Assembly (NCBI RefSeq): GCF_905120355.1
Contig: NZ_CAJHOB010000010.1
Span: 1 to 64,000 of the forward strand
DNA: 64,000 nt
Reading direction: 5' to 3'
Source of the DNA: Azonexus hydrophilus
GTDB taxonomy: Bacteria > Pseudomonadota > Gammaproteobacteria > Burkholderiales > Rhodocyclaceae
This document shows, one piece after another, positions 16,742-22,969 of the stretch. The notes below the pieces were generated by a model. The model did not search any database and was not told where the DNA came from. It saw only the letters and a list, made by a program, of their open reading frames with translations. Positions within the stretch are counted from its first letter, which is position 1. The number at the start of each line of letters is the position of its first letter. Both the position numbers and the translations under genes were made by a program.

Positions 16742-17498
16742 TGGGGGGCGTGTCCTGTCAGCCGGGACATCGAGCGGACTGGTGAGGGCTTCCCCGGAGC
16801 AACCGGCCAGTCGTCCGCTGACCAGGGCTGGTAGTCTGTTGCTGCCACTGCTGGCGATGGCGGGATTGCTCTGTTGGCCGCCGGAGCGCCTTGATTTTTA
16901 TCTGAGCCGTATTTTTTATCGCCCGACGGCCGGGTTTTTCTTGCGTCATGATTTCTGGCTGGAGCGCGTGCTGCATGATGGTGTGCGCCAGGTGGCGGCT
17001 CTCGGCGCAGTCGGCCTGCTGCTGTGTTTGGCGGGGAGTTTCCTGCATCCGCGTGCCAGGGCATGGCGGCGCCCCCTGCTGTATTTGGCGCTGGCGATTA
17101 CCTTATCCGCTGCTTCGATGCCATTTCTCAAAAGTGCGACCAAGGTCTACTGTCCGCAGCAACTGGAAGAGTTCGCTGGCGTGCAGCCCTACGTTCCGCT
17201 GCTGGCGCCGGTTGCGGCACCGCACGATACCGGGCGCTGCTGGCCGGGCGGGCATGCGGCGACGGCATTTTCGCTGTTTGCGCTTTACTTCGTCTTGCGC
17301 GACCGGCGGCCGCGTCAGGCCCGCTGGGTGCTGTACGCGGTCCTGGCCGGCGGAGCTGTGCTCAGTACGGCCCAGATCATGCGCGGCGAGCACTTTTTCT
17401 CACATAACCTGTGGACCATGTTGATCGACTGGACGATCTGTCTGCTGCTCTACCGCCTGCTGCTGTATCGTCTGCAGTCACCGGGACTGAGCGGGTGA
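16716..17498 (+). CDS. PAP2-family membrane phosphatase
   Basis: A protein of up to 260 aa with about five membrane helices. The three PAP2 motifs are present in modified form: KSATKVYCP (C1, Arg replaced by Cys), CWPGGHAATAF (C2, PSGH as PGGH) and RGEHFFSHNLW (C3, where the usual Asp after Ser is His). Such enzymes dephosphorylate lipid A, undecaprenyl-PP or phosphatidylglycerol-P; LpxE/LpxT-like enzymes share this form. The start is uncertain: ATG 16716 overlaps the YejM-like gene by 26 nt, and GTG 16782 is an alternative that removes a polar N-terminus. It lies in the envelope-modification operon. The substrate is not determinable here. Confidence 0.8.
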   Translation: MKAGVSCADGGRVLSAGTSSGLVRASPEQPASRPLTRAGSLLLPLLAMAGLLCWPPERLDFYLSRIFYRPTAGFFLRHDFWLERVLHDGVRQVAALGAVGLLLCLAGSFLHPRARAWRRPLLYLALAITLSAASMPFLKSATKVYCPQQLEEFAGVQPYVPLLAPVAAPHDTGRCWPGGHAATAFSLFALYFVLRDRRPRQARWVLYAVLAGGAVLSTAQIMRGEHFFSHNLWTMLIDWTICLLLYRLLLYRLQSPGLSG

Positions 17499-17499
17499 A

Positions 17500-17525
17500 C
17501 CCGGCCAGCGCTGGCGCCGGCCGGG
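17500..17525. terminator. GC-rich stem-loop in a convergent intergenic gap
   Basis: A 7-bp perfect stem CCCGGCC (17500-17506) and GGCCGGG (17519-17525) lies between the stops of the PAP2 gene (plus) and the LTA-synthase-like gene (minus). There is no T-run on either strand, so it may be only a weak or factor-assisted terminator. Confidence 0.35.
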
Positions 17526-17562
17526 AGGTGAATGTTGCTTTGGGGACAGCCCCCGGCGTTGT

Positions 17563-19527
17563 TCAGTGCCAGCCCAGCAGGTGGTTGCGGAAGGCGTAAC
17601 TGGCGCCCTGATAGTAGGCAATGGCGCGGGCAATCAAGGGATCAGTGGGTGCGCCGGCTTGTTCGTCGCTCGCGCCCAGGGCGTCGCGGTGCTGCCGCAA
17701 GCCGCGGCGGGGGCTGAGGATGGCGAGGTCGTGGCCGTCGAAGAGCCCCAGATGCTGGTAATTGCCGATCGGCGCACGGCCCGGCAAGGAGTGTTGCAGC
17801 AGCAGGTTGCGGCCAAAAAAGGTGGATTCGTAGCTGATCCCGAGCAGGCCGAGCAAGGTGGGGGCAAGGTCGATCTGGCTGGCCAGGGTATCCACTTCGC
17901 GGGCAGGGATGAAGCCCGGCGCATAAATGAATAGCGGGATGTGGTAATTGGCTACCGGCAAGTCCTCCAGCCCGGCGCTGCCGGCCGTGTGATCGGCGAC
18001 GAAAATGAACACGGTGTTGGCAAACCACGGCTTGCTGCGCGCCTGGGCGAGGAATTCGCCAATGGCGTAGTCGGTGTACTTCAGCGCCCCATCGCGCCCT
18101 TTACCGGAAGGAATGTCGATGCGGTTGTCCGGATAAGTGAAGGGGCGGTGATTCGACGTGGTCATCAGATGGAAGAAGAAAGGGCGTTTGCTGGCTGCCG
18201 CGTTATCGGCCTGTTGCAGCGCCTGGCGGTAAAGGTCTTCATCGGACATGCCCCAGGCGTTGGTGAACTTCATCTCTGCTTCCGGTACGCTGCTCTGGTC
18301 GACGATGCGGTAACCATTGCCACTGAAAAAAGCATTCATGTTGTCGAAATAACCGCGGCCACCATAAATGAAAGCGCTGTCGTAGCCGCGGGCAGCCAGT
18401 TGCTGGCCGAGGCTGGCGTAACCGCTCTCGCGGCCGATACGCTTGACGATGGAGCGCCCCGGGGTGGGCGGGATGGACAGGGTGATTGCTTCCAGGCCGC
18501 GATCGGTGCGCGTGCCGGTGGCCTGAAAGTTGGAGAAGAACAGGCTTTCCCGGCGCAGGCGGTCGAGATTGGGCGTCAGCTGACGTGGGTCGCCAAAACT
18601 GCCCAGGTAGCGGGCGCTCAGGCTTTCGATGGTGACCAGAATGACGTTGCGCGCCTGGGCCGGGCCGGGATTGTCGATCTGACGCCGGATGTCAAATGGC
18701 GCATCGCTTAGAAAGCGCGCGTTGGGTTCGCTTACTTCCGCGCGCAGCAGCGCTGCTGCCTGAGCTTGCGGCAAGGTGGCGTAAAACTGCGTGTAGTCGA
18801 GTTCGTTATTGCGGAATGCGGCAAAAAACTGGAAGGGGCCGTTGCTCGCCAGTTCGCGCTGATAAACATTGCCGCCGCTGTGATGGGGAAAGTCCTGGCC
18901 AATGGCCAGACTGTTGACGATTGCCAGGCTGAGCAGGGCGGCAAACGTTTTCACGGCTGGGCGCAGGGCCAGGGGTGGGGCGGAAAAGCAGGCGCTGAGT
19001 GTGCGGCGCAAGAGCAGAGTGAACACGCCGGCCAGAATCGCCAGCAAGCCCAGCAGTCGATAGAGGGGGTAGGACTCGATGATGTTGTCGATTACTTCCT
19101 TGGAATAGACAAGGTAATCCACCGCAATGAAGTTGAAGCGCACGCCGAATTCATCCCAGAACAGCCATTCGGCAGTGGCGACGAACAACATCAGGAACAG
19201 CAGCAGGGCAAACAGCACCGTCAGGGTGTGCCGATGCCAGCGAGTCTGCCACCAGCGGCGGGGGCAGAGCAGGAGATAAAGGGCCAGCGGCAGCACGGCG
19301 TAGGCGAGAAAGGCGAGATCGTAGGCCGTCCCCAGCAAAAACAGCTGCGCCGCCGCCAGTGGTCCGGCCGCAGCTTCTTGCAGATGAGTCAGCCAGAGCA
19401 GGCTGCGGGTACAGAAAAAAATGCCCAGCCAGCAGGCGACAAACAGGGCGAGGTAGCGCGTTTGCGCGTGGCGCGGCAAAAACAGGGGAGCTGTACGGAC
19501 GATGTCTGGACGCTGCATGACGGGCAC
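17563..19527 (-). CDS. LTA synthase-family sulfatase-fold transferase
   Basis: A 654-aa inner-membrane protein with five N-terminal hydrophobic helices (about 25-205) and a large periplasmic sulfatase-fold domain. Catalytic residues of the LtaS/OpgB family are visible: Glu301 (VTIESLSARYLG), Thr341 (GTRTDRGLEA), Asp512 and His513 (VADHTAG). In Gram-negatives this family transfers phosphoglycerol or phosphoethanolamine from phospholipids to periplasmic glucans or LPS; which acceptor is used here cannot be read. It is a single gene, convergent with the methyltransferase/YejM/PAP2 cluster. The start is ATG 19527 or 19518. A four-site 11-bp repeat array lies 37-75 bp upstream. Confidence 0.85.
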   Translation of the reverse strand: MPVMQRPDIVRTAPLFLPRHAQTRYLALFVACWLGIFFCTRSLLWLTHLQEAAAGPLAAAQLFLLGTAYDLAFLAYAVLPLALYLLLCPRRWWQTRWHRHTLTVLFALLLFLMLFVATAEWLFWDEFGVRFNFIAVDYLVYSKEVIDNIIESYPLYRLLGLLAILAGVFTLLLRRTLSACFSAPPLALRPAVKTFAALLSLAIVNSLAIGQDFPHHSGGNVYQRELASNGPFQFFAAFRNNELDYTQFYATLPQAQAAALLRAEVSEPNARFLSDAPFDIRRQIDNPGPAQARNVILVTIESLSARYLGSFGDPRQLTPNLDRLRRESLFFSNFQATGTRTDRGLEAITLSIPPTPGRSIVKRIGRESGYASLGQQLAARGYDSAFIYGGRGYFDNMNAFFSGNGYRIVDQSSVPEAEMKFTNAWGMSDEDLYRQALQQADNAAASKRPFFFHLMTTSNHRPFTYPDNRIDIPSGKGRDGALKYTDYAIGEFLAQARSKPWFANTVFIFVADHTAGSAGLEDLPVANYHIPLFIYAPGFIPAREVDTLASQIDLAPTLLGLLGISYESTFFGRNLLLQHSLPGRAPIGNYQHLGLFDGHDLAILSPRRGLRQHRDALGASDEQAGAPTDPLIARAIAYYQGASYAFRNHLLGWH

Positions 19528-19563
19528 GAGGGATGAACACGCAGGCAGTATTGGCCGGCGGGC

Positions 19564-19602
19564 GTCAATAAAACGTCAAGGAAAGGTGAAAAAAACGTCA
19601 AC
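19564..19602 (-). promoter_or_regulatory. Direct-repeat operator array, 4 half-sites at 11-bp steps
   Basis: Read on the minus strand, half-sites GTTGAC, TTTCAC, CTTGAC and ATTGAC (plus-strand positions 19597, 19586, 19575 and 19564) start exactly 11 bp apart. All four fit NTTSAC, and two are followed by the same GTTTT. The array lies 37 bp upstream of the LTA-synthase-family start codon, with no convincing -10 recognised. It has the same consensus and period as the array at 14077-14115, supporting a shared OmpR-family regulator. Confidence 0.65.
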
Positions 19603-19647
19603 GTCCCGACCTGGTCGGTACAGTTTCGAGCCAGTGCAGGGTCGGGT

Positions 19648-20598
19648 TTAGCGGCAGGTATCGCAGGGGTGGATTTCGACCGTGAGATGCACCAGGGCCT
19701 GTTCGTTTGCCAGCAGTTCGCGGATGGCGAGCGGTGTCAGCGTCGGATCATGCGAGAGCAGGGACAGGGTGCCGGCATAGCGGCCGTTACCGACACGCCA
19801 GAGGTGCAGGTCGGTGATGAGCAGATCGGCATTGAACCTGTGCAGTTGCTGGCGGAGGCGTGTGGACAGTGGTGACTCGACTTCGCGGTCGAGCAGGATG
19901 CGGCTGCTGTCGCGCAGCAGGTTCTTTGCCCACAGGGCGACCAGGGCGGCGCCGACCAGGGCGCAGGCGGGGTCAAGCCAGGACCAGCCCTGCCACCAGC
20001 CGCCGGCAAGGGCAGTGATGGCGAGGATCGAGGTGAGGGCGTCGGTGACGACGTGGACGTAGGCCGCCCTCAGGTTGAGATCGTGGTGGTGCTCATGCTC
20101 ATGCCCATGATCGTGGTGGTGTCCGTGATCGTGGTCGTGGCCGGCCCGCAGCAGGATCACGGCGCAGACCAGGTTGACGATCAGGCCGAGGACGGCAACC
20201 GCAAGGGCTTCGGCGTAGGCAATCGGGCTCGGCGTGATGAGGCGTTCGACCGCGCCCGCGACCATCAGCGCCGCGATGGCGAGCAGGAACAGGGCGCTGG
20301 TATAGCTGGCCAGGATTTCGATCTTCCAGGTGCCGAAGACGAAACTTGGATCGTCGGCATAGCGTCGGGCGGTGCTGTAGGCGAAGACAGCCAGGCCAAT
20401 TGCCAGGGCGTGCGAACTCATGTGCCAGCCGTCGGCGAGCAAGGCCATGGAGTTGAACCACCAGCCGGCACTGATCTCGATCAGCATCATCAACAGGGTG
20501 ATCCAGAGCACCCGGCGCGTACCCGCCTCGGCGTGCCGGGTGCTGCTGGCAAAATCGTGTGAATGCGCCCAGCGTGAGAGATCGTGTGGTGTGTTCAT
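19648..20598 (-). CDS. dmeF: Cation diffusion facilitator, DmeF-type Co/Ni efflux
   Basis: A 316-aa CDF transporter that exports divalent cations (mainly Co2+ and Ni2+ in characterised DmeF proteins) in exchange for protons. Six membrane helices are visible, with transport-site residues in ADGWHMSSH (about 55-63) and HVVTDALTS (182-190). A strongly His-rich cytoplasmic loop fills residues 154-172, and a cytoplasmic C-terminal domain ends CDTCR. The DGWHM-S-H signature and His loop fit the DmeF branch better than zinc-specific CzcD/ZitB. It lies 25 nt after the class II aldolase gene on the same strand, so it may be co-transcribed with mtnA-ald2. No metal-responsive regulator is adjacent. Confidence 0.82.
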   Translation of the reverse strand: MNTPHDLSRWAHSHDFASSTRHAEAGTRRVLWITLLMMLIEISAGWWFNSMALLADGWHMSSHALAIGLAVFAYSTARRYADDPSFVFGTWKIEILASYTSALFLLAIAALMVAGAVERLITPSPIAYAEALAVAVLGLIVNLVCAVILLRAGHDHDHGHHHDHGHEHEHHHDLNLRAAYVHVVTDALTSILAITALAGGWWQGWSWLDPACALVGAALVALWAKNLLRDSSRILLDREVESPLSTRLRQQLHRFNADLLITDLHLWRVGNGRYAGTLSLLSHDPTLTPLAIRELLANEQALVHLTVEIHPCDTCR

Positions 20599-20623
20599 CG
20601 CTCTGCCCGGTTCGACGGCGTTG

Positions 20624-21253
20624 TTATTGCTGCCCGTAGCTGCTGAATTTTTCGCCTACCGCAGCCATTTCCGCCGGGCTCAGCAGCACCGGGGTGCCCA
20701 GCTGGCAGGTGCGCCAGTACTGTTCGCACAGTTCCTCCAGTTCGCCGGCGAGGGCCAGTGCCTGTTCAAGGTCGCGGCCGGCAACGAGCAGGCCGTGGTT
20801 GGCGAGCAGGCAGGCGTGGCGGTCGGTCATGGCGTCAAGCGCGGCGGCGGACAGTTCCTGCGAGCCAAAAATCTCGTAACGGCTGCAGCGCACCGTGTCG
20901 CCGCCGAAGCGGGCAATCATGTAGTGAAAGGGGGGAATGTCGCAGCGCTGGCAGGCCAGGCTGACGGCAAAGGGCGAATGGGCGTGCACGACGGCACCGA
21001 CGTGCAGCCGGGCGGCGTAGAGGTCACGATGCAGGCGCCATTCGGAAGAGGGTTTGCGCTGGCCACTGATCGTCCCCGCCAGGGTCATGTGCGGGATGTC
21101 AGCGGCTGTGAGCGCGGCGTAAGGCATGCCGGTGGGCGTGATGTAGAAACCGTCGTCGGCGCGCAGGCTGATGTTGCCAGCGGTCCCCCGGTTGAGCCCG
21201 GACGCCTGCGTGGCCAGGGCGGCAGCGATGAGCTGCTGGCGCGGGTCAGTCAT
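20624..21253 (-). CDS. ald2: Class II (FucA-like) aldolase, probable methylthioribulose-1-P aldolase
   Basis: A 209-aa zinc aldolase of the FucA/RhaD/AraD family. The pattern is closest to L-fuculose-1-P aldolase: GTAGNISLR, ITPTGMPY, catalytic Glu71 (SSEWRLH), zinc ligands His90, His92 and His153, and Tyr111. It overlaps the end of mtnA by 8 nt. An mtnA-aldolase pair is the genetic signature of the DHAP shunt, in which 5-methylthioribulose-1-phosphate is split to DHAP and methylthioacetaldehyde (or 5-deoxyribulose-1-P to DHAP and acetaldehyde). It is not MtnB, whose conserved motifs differ. Substrate assignment rests on the mtnA coupling; a fuculose role is possible but no fucose genes are near. 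Confidence 0.75.
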   Translation of the reverse strand: MTDPRQQLIAAALATQASGLNRGTAGNISLRADDGFYITPTGMPYAALTAADIPHMTLAGTISGQRKPSSEWRLHRDLYAARLHVGAVVHAHSPFAVSLACQRCDIPPFHYMIARFGGDTVRCSRYEIFGSQELSAAALDAMTDRHACLLANHGLLVAGRDLEQALALAGELEELCEQYWRTCQLGTPVLLSPAEMAAVGEKFSSYGQQ

Positions 21254-22337
21254 CGCCCACCTCGTCGGGGTACAGGGCCCGCAAGCCTTCTCGGCTGGCC
21301 GGACAGCTGCCGCGTTCGGTGATGATGGCTTTGACGAGCCAGCCGGGAGTGACGTCGAAGGCGGGGTTGGCGACATCCGCATCGGCCGGCAGCTGGCGCA
21401 GGTGGGCGGGTTGCTGTGCGCGATCCAGTCCGGTGACCAGGCGCAGTTCGTCGCCCGCACGCTCTTCGATGGGAATTGCGGCGCCGTCCGGACAGGCAAA
21501 GTCGAGGGTGGAGCGCGGCGCCGCGACATAGAAGGGAATGCCGTTGTCGGCACAGGCCAGCGCTTTCAGGTAGGTGCCGATCTTGTTGGCGACATCGCCA
21601 TTGGCGGCAATGCGGTCGGCACCGACGATGACGGCATCGACCTTGCCCTGGCGCAGCAGGAAGCCGGCCGCATTGTCGGCGATCAGCGTATGCGGCACGC
21701 CATGCTGCGCTAGTTCCCAGGCGGTAAGCAGCCCCTGATTGCGGGGCCGGGTCTCGGATACCCAGACATGCACCGGAATGCCGGCGTCGTGCGCCGCATA
21801 AATCGGCGCCAGTGCGGTGCCGTGGTCCACGGTGGCCAGCCAGCCGGCGTTGCAATGGGTCATGACATTGAAGACCTGATCGTCGGCGATGATCAGGTCT
21901 TTCCACAGCGCCAGCGCATGCTGGCCGATGGCGGCATTCTGCGCCACATCTTCCTCGGCGATGCAGGCGGCTTCTGCCCAGGCTGCCGGGCAGCGGTCAG
22001 CCTGCGGTAACGGGCGCAGGGTCTGCGCCATGCGGGTCAATGCCCAGTGCAGATTGACCGCGGTCGGGCGGGTCGCGCCCAGGCAGTCGAGCGCTGCGGC
22101 AAGGGTGGCATCGCTGCCATCCTGCGCCAGTGCGAGGGCGACACCATAGGCGGCGGTGGCACCAATCAACGGCGCACCGCGCACCTGCATGCTCGAGATC
22201 GCCCAGGCGCAGCCGTCCAGGCTGTCGATGCGCTGCCAGACGAGGCGGTGCGGTAATTGAGTCTGGTCGATGATTTCAATCGCCCCGTCCGCGGTGAGCG
22301 GGCGCAGGGGGCGGGTAGGGATGCCGTTGACGTTCAT
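21246..22337 (-). CDS. mtnA: 5-methylthioribose-1-phosphate isomerase MtnA
   Basis: A 363-aa eIF2B-related isomerase converting 5-methylthioribose-1-P to methylthioribulose-1-P in methionine salvage. Signature segments are RGAPLIG (53-59), MTHCNAGWLAT with the catalytic Cys, VSETRPRNQG, GADRIAANGDVANKIGTY with the catalytic Asp, and YVAAPRSTLD. The ATG at 22337 matches the family N-terminus (MNVNG), although no strong Shine-Dalgarno is visible. An in-frame ATG 16 codons upstream would add a His-rich stretch unlike the family. It is followed by an overlapping class II aldolase rather than mtnB/C/D. No mtnP or mtnK is in the window, so the upstream step must be encoded elsewhere. Confidence 0.93.
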   Translation of the reverse strand: MNVNGIPTRPLRPLTADGAIEIIDQTQLPHRLVWQRIDSLDGCAWAISSMQVRGAPLIGATAAYGVALALAQDGSDATLAAALDCLGATRPTAVNLHWALTRMAQTLRPLPQADRCPAAWAEAACIAEEDVAQNAAIGQHALALWKDLIIADDQVFNVMTHCNAGWLATVDHGTALAPIYAAHDAGIPVHVWVSETRPRNQGLLTAWELAQHGVPHTLIADNAAGFLLRQGKVDAVIVGADRIAANGDVANKIGTYLKALACADNGIPFYVAAPRSTLDFACPDGAAIPIEERAGDELRLVTGLDRAQQPAHLRQLPADADVANPAFDVTPGWLVKAIITERGSCPASREGLRALYPDEVGDD

Positions 22338-22395
22338 GGGGTGTGTGCTGCCGTGAGAGTGGTTGCCGCTATGGGTGCGGATCATACACACTGAA

Positions 22396-22420
22396 GCCGG
22401 CCGGCGCATGCCGGGCCGGC
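22396..22420. repeat. GC-rich inverted repeat between mtnA and mscL
   Basis: GCCGGCC at 22396-22402 pairs with GGCCGGC at 22414-22420, and an inner GGC/GCC pair extends the stem with one bulge. It lies in the 159-bp divergent gap, upstream of both mtnA (minus) and mscL (plus). Its role is unknown; it could be an mtnA leader structure or an operator. Confidence 0.35.
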
Positions 22421-22434
22421 CGACCGGAAAGCGC

Positions 22435-22463
22435 TTGCGCTCACCGTCTGGCCTCGGAATAAT
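22435..22463 (+). promoter_or_regulatory. Candidate promoter for mscL
   Basis: TTGCGC (22435-22440) and AATAAT (22458-22463) are separated by 17 bp. The -10 matches five of six consensus bases, the -35 only three. Transcription would start about 25 nt before the mscL ATG. Confidence 0.4.
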
Positions 22464-22496
22464 CCGGCCTGTCATCAACTTCACCGGAACAAGACC

Positions 22497-22922
22497 ATGG
22501 GTATGCTGCAAGAATTCAAGGAATTTGCCGTCAAGGGCAACGCGATGGACCTCGCGGTCGGTGTCATCATCGGCGCGGCCTTCGGCAAGATTGTCGATTC
22601 GGTGGTGGGCGACCTGATCATGCCGCTGGTCAGCATGGTGGTGGGCAAGCTGGACTTTTCCAACCTGTTTCTCGTGCTGGGCAACAACCCGGAAAACCTG
22701 ACGGCCCTGGCTGACCTGAAAAAAGCGGGGATTCCCGTCTTTGCCTACGGCTCTTTCATCACCATCCTGCTCAATTTCATCATCCTCGCCTTCATCATCT
22801 TCATGATGGTCAAGCAGATGAACCGCCTGCGCAAGGCCGATCAGGAAGAGGCTCCGGCACCGGCCGAAACGCCGGAAGAAGTCCAGCTGCTGCGCGAAAT
22901 TCGTGATTCGCTGAAGAAATAA
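22497..22922 (+). CDS. mscL: Large-conductance mechanosensitive channel MscL
   Basis: A 141-aa inner-membrane channel that opens under extreme turgor to release solutes. The amphipathic N-terminus ([18 protein letters not shown]) is followed by TM1 ([19 protein letters not shown]), a periplasmic loop, TM2 (about 83-105) and a charged C-terminal helix ([16 protein letters not shown]) that forms the cytoplasmic bundle. The length is normal for the family (136-145 aa). It is a single gene divergent from mtnA, with a good terminator after it. Confidence 0.97.
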   Translation: MGMLQEFKEFAVKGNAMDLAVGVIIGAAFGKIVDSVVGDLIMPLVSMVVGKLDFSNLFLVLGNNPENLTALADLKKAGIPVFAYGSFITILLNFIILAFIIFMMVKQMNRLRKADQEEAPAPAETPEEVQLLREIRDSLKK

Positions 22923-22939
22923 GCAGTGCAGACTGAACC

Positions 22940-22961
22940 AGCCCCCGGCGTTCCGGGGGCT
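22940..22961 (+). terminator. Intrinsic terminator after mscL
   Basis: The 9-bp perfect stem AGCCCCCGG (22940-22948) and CCGGGGGCT (22953-22961) has a CGTT loop and is followed by TGTCGTTTT. It lies between the convergent mscL and glnE stops. The T-run is only on the plus side. Confidence 0.75.
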
Positions 22962-22969
22962 TGTCGTTT

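Noticed and set aside
20060..20150. Repetitive CAT/GTG-rich stretch that looks like a short tandem repeat
   Set aside because: It encodes the His-rich loop of DmeF and is explained by that protein feature, not by a DNA repeat array.
21254..21553. A 100-codon N-terminal extension of the class II aldolase
   Set aside because: It lies within mtnA in another frame; the aldolase fold begins at MTDPRQQ (21253), matching the FucA length.
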